DNA of 5,196 nucleotides from contig JAKPKF010000124.1 of assembly GCA_029553845.1 (NCBI GenBank), forward strand, positions 1 to 5,196, read 5' to 3'. Of this stretch, positions 1 through 5,196 are shown piece by piece. Within the stretch, counting starts at the first letter, position 1. Each line of letters opens with the position of its first letter. Both the position numbers and the translations under genes were made by a program. Below the pieces are notes generated by a model, which searched no databases, had not been told where the DNA came from, and saw only the letters and a list, made by a program, of their open reading frames with translations. The DNA comes from a bacterium (GTDB lineage: Bacteria; Patescibacteria; Dojkabacteria; SC72).

Positions 1-1
1 G

Positions 2-907
2 GTAAAAGGACTCCAGAAGGATTTAGTAGGGGTAGTGAACGGTCTTAAAGAAGGGAAGCTTAATATTGCAGATGTCCAGCTAGGATTAGCTGATGTTTAT
101 ACGAAGTATGTAGGACAACCTGGATTTGATAAGGTATTTGGTGATTTTACTGGTTTTATGGAGAAATATAGCAATACTCTTACCGATCATCAGGCAGCTA
201 AAGTTTCTACGATCTACACTAAATTTCTTAGTCAGAAGCAGGAAGGAGATCAGAGTAATTTAAGTGGTTTAGTTCCTAAAGGTGAAGGAGGAGAAAAACA
301 AGCTCCCCCTATATCAGAAGGAGAACTGAATACCCTTTCTTTTATTAAGGAGAATAACCCCAAGGCTTTTGAAAAAGGGATAATGACTTTTCTTGATACG
401 ATGAAGAAAGCCAGGGAAGCTCAGGTAAGAGAAAACAATCCTAATGAGTGGAGCGTAAGAATGAGAGCTGCTGAGGGTGATCCTATAGCTAAAGCCGCAG
501 TAGAAGGTAAAGCTAAAGAGGATGCTAGACTGAGAACTATTAGTAACGCTCCTACTGAAGTAAGAAAAACTGTATTCCTTGAAGCTCCAGACGGATCTCA
601 GGTTTCAGTATTGGATAAACCTGGAGAGGTAAACGCTTATCTCCAGAAGGGATATAAGAGACTGAAAGAAACTGATCCTCTCTCTGCTGAGATTGCAGCT
701 AGAATGAGAGGAAAGACTGTAGATGCCAATGTTAATTCAGGAGAAAAATTTAATATATTTGGTACTAATGTTAACGCTAAAGCTTCTCCTAAGGAAACCT
801 TTGAACAGTATTTTAATAGGTTAAAAGATCTACCTCAGAACAAAGGAGCTAAAAAGGAAGATTTTATGAAAGCCTATGAAAAGAGATATGGAGTAAAAAC
901 TCAGTAA
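2..907 (+). CDS. Hydrophilic phage protein of unknown function, 5' end outside window
   Basis: Partial gene: 301 codons and a TAA at 905-907. The frame is open to the window edge and reads continuously (VKGLQKDLVGVVNGLKEGK), so the GTG at 35 is probably an internal codon and the true start lies upstream. I recognise no family. The protein is mostly charged and probably helical, with no signal peptide or membrane segment. Its middle is rich in Lys, Glu, Gln and Pro, around a Gly/Pro-rich stretch near positions 270-310 that looks like a flexible linker between two parts. The C-terminus (from about 795) is Lys-rich with aromatic residues and ends in RYGVKTQ. The stop overlaps the next start by one base, so the two are probably co-transcribed and translationally coupled. 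A virion or internal-virion accessory protein is a guess from its position only. Confidence 0.85.
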   Translation, partial: VKGLQKDLVGVVNGLKEGKLNIADVQLGLADVYTKYVGQPGFDKVFGDFTGFMEKYSNTLTDHQAAKVSTIYTKFLSQKQEGDQSNLSGLVPKGEGGEKQAPPISEGELNTLSFIKENNPKAFEKGIMTFLDTMKKAREAQVRENNPNEWSVRMRAAEGDPIAKAAVEGKAKEDARLRTISNAPTEVRKTVFLEAPDGSQVSVLDKPGEVNAYLQKGYKRLKETDPLSAEIAARMRGKTVDANVNSGEKFNIFGTNVNAKASPKETFEQYFNRLKDLPQNKGAKKEDFMKAYEKRYGVKTQ

Positions 908-3900
908 TGGAAATATTCGATCCTGAAGAACAACAAGGAAAGATATTTGATCCAGAAGTAGGTTTTATTGATCCGTATGATAGGGATGCTCTTTCTACTC
1001 TTAAGAGGGTAGGAAAGAAGGTTTACTACTCTGGAAAAAGTATGATTCAGGGTATGGGGTTAACTAAGGATATTCTGGATATAGAAGCAGGGTATACCCC
1101 TCAACCTCCTGAAGCTGCTGAAGTTCCCTTTATGGGAATAAAGGATACCTATATAGAAGATAAAACCCCTAAGCTGGAAAAGGTTAAAGAAGCAGCTAAG
1201 CCTATTACTGAGACTAAGAAGGTATTAGAAGGGCTAGAAAAAGAAACTCCTCCTGAAAGAAGAGGGAGTGTAGTACAAAAACCTGAAATTCTAAAACAAC
1301 CTTGGTGGTATCTTGAGTCTATAGTACCTTCTGCTGTAGGTTCTGCTGCTGGATTTGCAGGACTTAACGCTTTTACCAGTTTTTTTTCCTCATTAATGCC
1401 TAGTTTACCTGGAAGAGTAGTAGCTGCTGGTTCTGCTGCTATGATGGAAACATACGCCAACATGGCAGATCAGTATATTTCAGCTAATGAAGCCTTTCTA
1501 AAGAAAGGAAAAACTCCCGAAGAAGCTCATACGCTAGCCTGGAAGGAAGCTCAGAAGGTAGGGAAGTACGAGATTATCCTTGACACAGCTTTTAACCTGG
1601 TAGGAAATAAGCTCCCTAAAACAGAGCTAACTAAATTAAAACAATTTATAAGCTCTGTAAAAGATATGTTCAAGAGTGAAATTCCTCAGGAAGTAGGCCA
1701 ACAGTTAATCCAAAATAAAGCTTCAATGGAAGGACATGATCCTGGTAGGAAGTGGTATGAAGGAGTCCCTGAGTCTGCAATAGGGGCTTTAGTAGGAACT
1801 CCTTTCGGTGGCTTCTTAAAATATCTCTTAGGAAGAATGAAGAAGAGAGGAGGATCTACTATAGATACTTCCGTTTTGGATGAGTCTGTTTTAGAAGAAG
1901 AAAGTAAACCTAAAGCTCTTCCTCCTGCTGTTTTTCCTATGCCTCCTTCTAGTATTTATGATCCTGAAGTATCAGAGGCAGTATCGGAAGTTACTCAAGA
2001 GGAACAAAATCTAGAACAGTTTAAACAAATCTTTGATCCTGAAGAAGCTCCTCCAGTTAAAGACTACGAGATTGTAGTTAGCGGTCAGGTTCAGGGGATA
2101 GGTACAGAACCTCAATCTTTTGACGATCTTGTAAAATATTCTGAAAAAGCTGTAACTAACTTTGCAACTAATGTCCAGGGATTAATAGGAAATTACTTTT
2201 CTGGAATGGAGATAGCTGACTTTGTACCCCAGCTTTACATTGGTGAAGAGAGCGGTGGGAGCTATGAACCTTCTATTAAATTCTCTCTTAACACAGATAT
2301 AAACACAGCTAAGGGGATTGCTTCCTTCTTAGGTTCTGCTATGAAACAGAACTCAGTTATTGTAGCAGACTATAAATCAGATAATCCCAATGGAACTTAT
2401 ATTGAGTTTAGTGTTGATCCTGATATTCATGAAAGTGTTATAAAAGAAGGGATTAGTAAAAACGGTCTTACTGATATAAATTTTCAGAAGAATAAAGACG
2501 GAACATATAAAGTAAAACAATTTCTCTTTGGGGGTTTTGAAGAAAACCTTGAGACATTCCACAGGTTAGAAGGATTATTTGACGATATAGGTGTAGGTGA
2601 GATAAAATTAATTGGGTCTGAGTCTAGCCTTATTGAAAAGGAAGAATATGAAACTCAGATAAAACAGTCCTTTGGAAAAAAAGGAGGAAAACTTTATGAG
2701 GACTCGCTTCAAGAGCAAAGAAGATATGTTGAAAGCATACCCGAAAGAAGCACACGAAGTAGTGAGTTGGCTTTGGGACAAGAACGCAAAGTGGACGAAA
2801 CCAGAGAAGGGATCGGAAGTGATACTGAACCCATCCCCGAAACTGCTAGAGGCTATGAGGAAAGCCAAACAGAAGAAGCAGGAAAATCTCAAGTAGGGAA
2901 AAAGAAGTATACCCCTAAACCCTGGAGTGAACCCTTTAGCGATAAAAAGAACCTCAAGGATCTTCGAACTCAGAAGTATTTTCAAAAACTCAATATCTTT
3001 AAGAAGCATCTTAAGAACCCTAAGCTTTGGGCTTGGTTAGGAACTAAGAAAGGGGATAAGAAAGCTTACTCTCCTGATGCTCCTAGAGACGAGAAGGGTT
3101 ATCCGCTAGTTCTGTTTCATGGAACCGCAACTATGGGTATAGGGGGTAAAGCGGTAGACTTTCCTTCCTTCGATACTCTGAAAATAAGATCCTTCGGTAC
3201 TCACTTCGGTAATCTTTCTCAGGCTCACTTCTTTGTTAAGAATCATCCTTTCGGGAGAATACTGCCTACAATCTTAAATATCAAGAACCCTCTCAGGATG
3301 CAAGACTTGAGTAACTGGTATCCTCAGAAGATCTTAGATGAGCTAAATAGACTACATATAATTCTGGATAACGAGACTCTCTCTGCTTACGATAATGCTG
3401 TTCAGGAAACAGAGAGAATGAATATCCTTTGGAAGGGACTCGCTAAAAAAGGGTACGATGGTATAGTCTACATTAATCGGTATGAGGGTTTTAGTAAAAA
3501 ACCTTTGTTCAAAGATGTAAGTACTTTGAATGATGAGGATTTTAAGACAAAATATCCTCAAGCTAAGGACTCCTATATAGTCTTTGACCCTACTCAAGCT
3601 AAGAGTATCTTTAACCAGGGTATATTTGGGAAAGACAACCCTGATATGCTCTACTGTGGTTTTCCTTTCTCTTCATTCCTGGAGTGGATGTGGAAAAAGG
3701 ACGCTTTAAAAGAAGCTAAAACTTTCTTTGAGAATATCAATAGTGGCAAGATTAGCTTTATAGCTTCTCCTAATGAAGTTAAATGGTTTAGAAATAGGGT
3801 TAAAAAGATTTTTACCTTTCCTGCTACTATAGCGGAGAAGTTCCCTAAATTCAGAAAATACTACGATACTGCTAAGGATATGCTTACTCTCCAGGATATG

Positions 3901-5196
3901 CTCTCATGGGATTTCTTTGATAAGCTTACCCCTTATATCTTACTTGAGAATAAAGACAATATACATAAAGTTCTGGAATATGCAAGGTTGAGTAAAGGAC
4001 AGTTTAATCCTACAGATCAGATTTTACAAAAGGCTGGTTTATCTCAGGAAGAAATAGACGCTTATCGTTCTGTAGAGTCTGCTATGGATTTTGGCTGGAG
4101 ATTGCTTAAAGCTTCTTTTATGGAGAAAGCTAAGTATATAAAAGATCCTGTAGAGAAGAAAGCTTATATCAACAAAATTAACGGTCTTATTGATGCTAGG
4201 AAGAGGGAGAATTACGTTCCCTTCTCAAGGTTTGGAGACTTCTATGTCCTAGTAAAAGACTCTAATGGAAAGATCATCAACTACTCCTATTACGAGTCTA
4301 AGAACGATATGAAGAAGGTAGCTAACGATTTTGTTAAAAAAGGCTACACTGTAGAAACTGGAGAAGTTCTAAAGAAAGCAGAAGAATACAGAAATGTAAG
4401 AAACAGAAGTATACTTGATGCTCTCGCTGATGTAGACAATGATATGTTGGAATTAGGCTTTACTAAGCATCTTTTGAGATCTGAAGATGTTCCAGGGTAC
4501 TCTAGTGACCTTAAGAGATCTATCCTTGACTATATATTATCAGTTAGCCGATTTGTAGCTAGAAGAAAGGCAGCTTACGAGTTTGATAGCTATACTGATT
4601 CAATAGATCCTAAGAAAGAGTCTGGACTCTACAACTATGCTAATAGATATGCTCAATACGTGCTTTCTAATGATAGCGAAGCGGTTAAGTTTAGAGAATT
4701 CATGTTCTATTATTACCTAGGGTTTAATGCGAAATCTGCCCTAGTCAATTTGACTCAGACTCTTACTACTACCGTACCTGTACTTTCTAAATATTTTAAA
4801 GTTCCTGAAGCTCATATTCCTCTTTATATAAAACAGGCTTCAGAATATCTTCTCAATCCTGATAGGTTTGCAAGAAAGAATCATGAGCTTTATCAAGCTA
4901 TAACCTTTGGAGTAAAACATGGGAAGATAGCTGAGAATATGGCTAGGTTCTTAAGGGGAGAAGAACAGGGAACTAATGAGAAGATAACTACCTTTAAAGA
5001 AATGGCAGCCTGGATGTTTGACAAGGCTGAGGTATTCAATAGAACTGTAGCCCTTATAGCTGGATATGATGTAGGAAAAAGACAGGGTATGACTCCTAAT
5101 GAAGCCTTAGTGTTTGCAGAAAGGTTTGTAGATGAAACTCAGTTTGATTATTCAAAAGTTAACAGACCTGAGATAGCTAGATCCTGGAGAGCACCT
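907..5196 (+). CDS. Phage large polyvalent protein with ART-like domain and PLxRFG-type motif (3' end outside window)
   Basis: Starts at the ATG of TAATG and stays open for 1430 codons to the window edge; the C-terminus is missing. Upstream help is a GGAG at 890-893 (13-base spacer, rather long), so coupling to the previous gene probably matters. Order seen: IFDPE motifs (residues 3-18); Ala/Gly/Ser-rich hydrophobic segment (139-180); QEVGQQ followed by a second hydrophobic Gly segment (288-309); Pro-rich linker with two more IFDPE-like motifs (350-380); alpha/beta module (about 437-575); charged linker (about 595-670); ART-like domain (about 700-906); helical region; PFSRFG (1105-1110); helical C-terminal part with LVNLTQ (1279-1284), AEVFNR (1374-1379) and FDYSKVNRP (1413-1421). 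Family knowledge: polyvalent proteins carry chains of effector domains, are thought to enter the host with phage DNA and act against host functions or defences. An internal virion/ejection role is inferred. Confidence 0.92.
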   Translation, partial: MEIFDPEEQQGKIFDPEVGFIDPYDRDALSTLKRVGKKVYYSGKSMIQGMGLTKDILDIEAGYTPQPPEAAEVPFMGIKDTYIEDKTPKLEKVKEAAKPITETKKVLEGLEKETPPERRGSVVQKPEILKQPWWYLESIVPSAVGSAAGFAGLNAFTSFFSSLMPSLPGRVVAAGSAAMMETYANMADQYISANEAFLKKGKTPEEAHTLAWKEAQKVGKYEIILDTAFNLVGNKLPKTELTKLKQFISSVKDMFKSEIPQEVGQQLIQNKASMEGHDPGRKWYEGVPESAIGALVGTPFGGFLKYLLGRMKKRGGSTIDTSVLDESVLEEESKPKALPPAVFPMPPSSIYDPEVSEAVSEVTQEEQNLEQFKQIFDPEEAPPVKDYEIVVSGQVQGIGTEPQSFDDLVKYSEKAVTNFATNVQGLIGNYFSGMEIADFVPQLYIGEESGGSYEPSIKFSLNTDINTAKGIASFLGSAMKQNSVIVADYKSDNPNGTYIEFSVDPDIHESVIKEGISKNGLTDINFQKNKDGTYKVKQFLFGGFEENLETFHRLEGLFDDIGVGEIKLIGSESSLIEKEEYETQIKQSFGKKGGKLYEDSLQEQRRYVESIPERSTRSSELALGQERKVDETREGIGSDTEPIPETARGYEESQTEEAGKSQVGKKKYTPKPWSEPFSDKKNLKDLRTQKYFQKLNIFKKHLKNPKLWAWLGTKKGDKKAYSPDAPRDEKGYPLVLFHGTATMGIGGKAVDFPSFDTLKIRSFGTHFGNLSQAHFFVKNHPFGRILPTILNIKNPLRMQDLSNWYPQKILDELNRLHIILDNETLSAYDNAVQETERMNILWKGLAKKGYDGIVYINRYEGFSKKPLFKDVSTLNDEDFKTKYPQAKDSYIVFDPTQAKSIFNQGIFGKDNPDMLYCGFPFSSFLEWMWKKDALKEAKTFFENINSGKISFIASPNEVKWFRNRVKKIFTFPATIAEKFPKFRKYYDTAKDMLTLQDMLSWDFFDKLTPYILLENKDNIHKVLEYARLSKGQFNPTDQILQKAGLSQEEIDAYRSVESAMDFGWRLLKASFMEKAKYIKDPVEKKAYINKINGLIDARKRENYVPFSRFGDFYVLVKDSNGKIINYSYYESKNDMKKVANDFVKKGYTVETGEVLKKAEEYRNVRNRSILDALADVDNDMLELGFTKHLLRSEDVPGYSSDLKRSILDYILSVSRFVARRKAAYEFDSYTDSIDPKKESGLYNYANRYAQYVLSNDSEAVKFREFMFYYYLGFNAKSALVNLTQTLTTTVPVLSKYFKVPEAHIPLYIKQASEYLLNPDRFARKNHELYQAITFGVKHGKIAENMARFLRGEEQGTNEKITTFKEMAAWMFDKAEVFNRTVALIAGYDVGKRQGMTPNEALVFAERFVDETQFDYSKVNRPEIARSWRAP
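913..960 (+). repeat. Two IFDPE motif copies at the polyprotein N-terminus
   Basis: IFDPEE (residues 3-8) and IFDPEV (13-18), separated by four residues (QQGK), followed closely by a degenerate FIDPYD (20-25). The DNA differs at third positions (TTC/TTT, CCT/CCA), so the protein motif, not a recent DNA duplication, appears conserved. Confidence 0.7.
1954..2046 (+). repeat. Two further IFDPE-like motif copies in a Pro-rich linker
   Basis: IYDPEV (residues 350-355) and IFDPEE (375-380) lie in a Glu/Pro-rich, probably disordered linker between the second hydrophobic segment and the alpha/beta module. They match the two N-terminal copies in core sequence and in the E/V alternation of the last residue. 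Confidence 0.7.
2215..2631 (+). other. Alpha/beta module of the polyvalent protein, N-terminal to the linker
   Basis: Residues about 437-575. Strand SIKFSL (456-461), helix TAKGIASFLGSAMKQNSV (467-484), strand VIVAD (484-488), strand TYIEFSV, helix around HESVIKEGISKNG, strand TYKVKQFLF (about 533-541), helix ENLETFHRLEGLFDDIG and strand EIKLIG (565-570). The helix pattern with G-S-A-M-K-Q-N-S-V-I-V resembles a module with a Q-[DN]-[AS]-V signature that I have met in other phage polyvalent proteins, but I cannot name the family with confidence. No catalytic motif was recognised. Confidence 0.4.
2676..2682 (+). promoter_or_regulatory. Possible slippery heptamer A AAA AAA in the large gene
   Basis: Seven A residues whose phase in the large gene is GGA AAA AAA GGA, the X XXY YYZ arrangement needed for -1 ribosomal slippage. 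After a -1 slip the ribosome reads AGG AGG AAA ACT TTA and stops at TGA 2697-2699, giving a product of about 597 residues without the ART domain. That stop overlaps the nested ATG (ATGA, 2696-2699). A +1 change, or loss of one A by polymerase slippage, would instead fuse the N-terminal part to the nested frame. No downstream stem-loop was evident by eye, so efficient use is unproven. Confidence 0.3.
2681..2687 (+). promoter_or_regulatory. Strong ribosome binding site AAGGAGG for the nested gene
   Basis: Seven bases matching the anti-Shine-Dalgarno consensus, 8 bases before the ATG at 2696. It lies in the middle of the large gene, where such a site has no role for that gene itself. The overlapping-frame codons are Lys-Gly-Gly, which could have been written otherwise. 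Other AGGAGG-like runs in the window (near 285-293 and 1846-1852) have no start codon at a usable distance, which makes this one stand out. Confidence 0.72.
2696..2896 (+). CDS. Nested overlapping gene: 66-residue basic protein inside the polyvalent-protein gene
   Basis: Lies wholly within the large gene, in its +1 frame. ATG at 2696, TAG at 2894-2896. I chose this start over the in-frame TTG at 2672 because AAGGAGG (2681-2687) sits 8 bases before the ATG, an ideal arrangement. The product begins MRTRFKSKED, has VVSWLWDKN and AKWTKPEKG in the middle, and ends in a Lys-rich probable helix (LLEAMRKAKQKKQENLK). It has 17 Lys/Arg against 9 Asp/Glu. It has three Trp and hydrophobic clusters like a small folded domain, whereas the large gene's frame here reads as a Glu/Ser/Arg/Gln linker. 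Base use differs from the surroundings: about 46% G+C by hand count, seven CpG, and codons such as CGC, CCG, ACG and TCG that are rare nearby. I recognise no family. A small nucleic-acid-binding or host-interaction protein is possible but only a guess. The alternative is a chance open frame. Confidence 0.68.
   Translation: MRTRFKSKEDMLKAYPKEAHEVVSWLWDKNAKWTKPEKGSEVILNPSPKLLEAMRKAKQKKQENLK
3004..3624 (+). other. ADP-ribosyltransferase-like domain (ART-PolyVal type) within the polyvalent protein
   Basis: Residues about 700-906. It is introduced by WAWLGTKK and a charged stretch, then GYPLVLFHGTA (H738-G739-T740), the usual opening of phage polyvalent ART domains where the His contacts NAD. Next come SFGTHFGNLSQAHFF (762-776), a beta strand ILNIKNPL (789-796), GYDGIVYINRYEG (849-861) and DSYIVFDPTQAKS (888-900), the strand that closes this fold in relatives. 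E860 or another acidic residue near the C-terminal core may be the catalytic Glu; I cannot fix which from sequence alone. Expected activity is transfer of ADP-ribose from NAD to a host target after injection. The motif set is strong for the fold; enzyme activity and target are inference. Confidence 0.8.
4189..4311 (+). other. PLxRFG-type motif region in the polyvalent protein
   Basis: Residues about 1095-1135 read ENYVPFSRFG, then a strand DFYVLVKD, a turn with SNGKI and an aromatic strand NYSYYES. Giant phage proteins of this class carry a PLxRFG motif followed by two strands and FES, and are often named after it. Here the Leu is Phe (PFSRFG). The motif is preceded by a long helix (about 1053-1098) and followed by a short alpha/beta segment (AND FVKKGYTVETGEV). 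Its molecular function is not known to me. Confidence 0.7.
4660..5196 (+). other. Helical C-terminal region typical of large phage polyvalent proteins
   Basis: Residues about 1252-1430. FYYYLGFNAKSALVNLTQ (1267-1284) is followed by TLTTTVPVL, a helical stretch with KQASEYLLNPDRF, then MFDKAEVFNRTVAL (1370-1382), GMTPNEALVFAERF (about 1394-1407) and FDYSKVNRPEIARS (1413-1426). The order N-S-A-L-V-N-L-T-Q, A-E-x-x-N-R and Y-S-K-x-N-R-P is one I associate with the ends of these virion proteins, where a few hydrophobic helices usually follow. Those would lie beyond the window. Confidence 0.6.

Noticed and set aside
35..907. GTG at 35 as the start of the first gene
   Set aside because: The frame is open to the window edge with ordinary codons and the nearest AGGGG is only two bases before the GTG; a start upstream of the window is more likely.
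1149..1463. Minus-strand ORF of 104 codons
   Set aside because: Shadow of the large gene's GCT/CCT/TCT-rich codons, with low-complexity product and no start signal.
2377..2562. Minus-strand ORF of 61 codons
   Set aside because: Complement of an AT-rich coding stretch, no ribosome binding site, and product resembles no domain.
2672..2896. TTG at 2672 as the start of the nested gene
   Set aside because: It has no ribosome binding site at a useful distance, while the ATG at 2696 has a perfect one.
2608..3009. Minus-strand ORF of 133 codons opposite the linker
   Set aside because: It is hydrophobic because it mirrors Lys/Glu-rich codons, has no visible ribosome binding site, and the whole region is explained on the + strand.
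3352..3597. Minus-strand ORF of 81 codons
   Set aside because: Antiparallel to the conserved GYDGIVYIN and SYIVFDP motifs of the ART domain, which explain the sequence.
2897..5196. A separate gene starting at an internal Met to express the ART and C-terminal part alone
   Set aside because: The first in-frame Met after the linker (residue 743) lies inside the ART domain after the H-G-T motif and has no clear ribosome site.
1..5196. tRNA, rRNA, CRISPR array, insertion sequence, attachment site or factor-independent terminator
   Set aside because: No regularly spaced repeats, inverted-repeat ends, cloverleaf sequence or GC stem followed by T-run was seen; the window is coding throughout.

Overview
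This window looks like part of the structural or virion-protein region of a tailed bacteriophage or prophage, read entirely from the + strand. It is moderately AT-rich and gene-dense, with no intergenic gap. Arginine is written almost only as AGA/AGG: I found six CGN arginine codons in the 1430 codons of the main gene. No host marker, integrase, tRNA or rRNA is present, so I cannot name the host or the phage genus.

Layout: (1) Positions 2-907 hold the 3' part of a hydrophilic, Lys/Glu-rich protein of unknown function whose start lies before the window. (2) Its TAA overlaps by one base (TAATG) the ATG of a very large gene that begins at 907 and is still open at 5196, giving at least 1430 residues. 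This is a phage polyvalent protein, the class thought to be packaged in the virion and injected with the DNA. From N to C it shows an IFDPE-motif N-terminus, a hydrophobic Ala/Gly/Ser segment, a second Gly-rich segment, an alpha/beta module, a charged disordered linker, an ADP-ribosyltransferase (ART)-like domain with H-G-T and GYDGIVYIN motifs, a PLxRFG-type motif (here PFSRFG), and a helical C-terminal region of the type seen at the ends of these proteins.

The most unusual element is at 2681-2896. A second gene appears to be nested, in the +1 frame, inside the linker just before the ART domain. It has a full AAGGAGG ribosome binding site, an 8-base spacer and an ATG, and encodes a 66-residue basic, Trp-containing protein. 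In the polyprotein frame the same DNA encodes only a low-complexity polar linker. Directly upstream is an in-frame A AAA AAA heptamer. A -1 slip there would end translation at a TGA that overlaps the nested ATG as ATGA. Together this suggests one large injected protein plus a small separate product, and possibly a short form lacking the ART domain. The nested gene and its coupling are inferences from sequence and need comparative or ribosome-profiling support.
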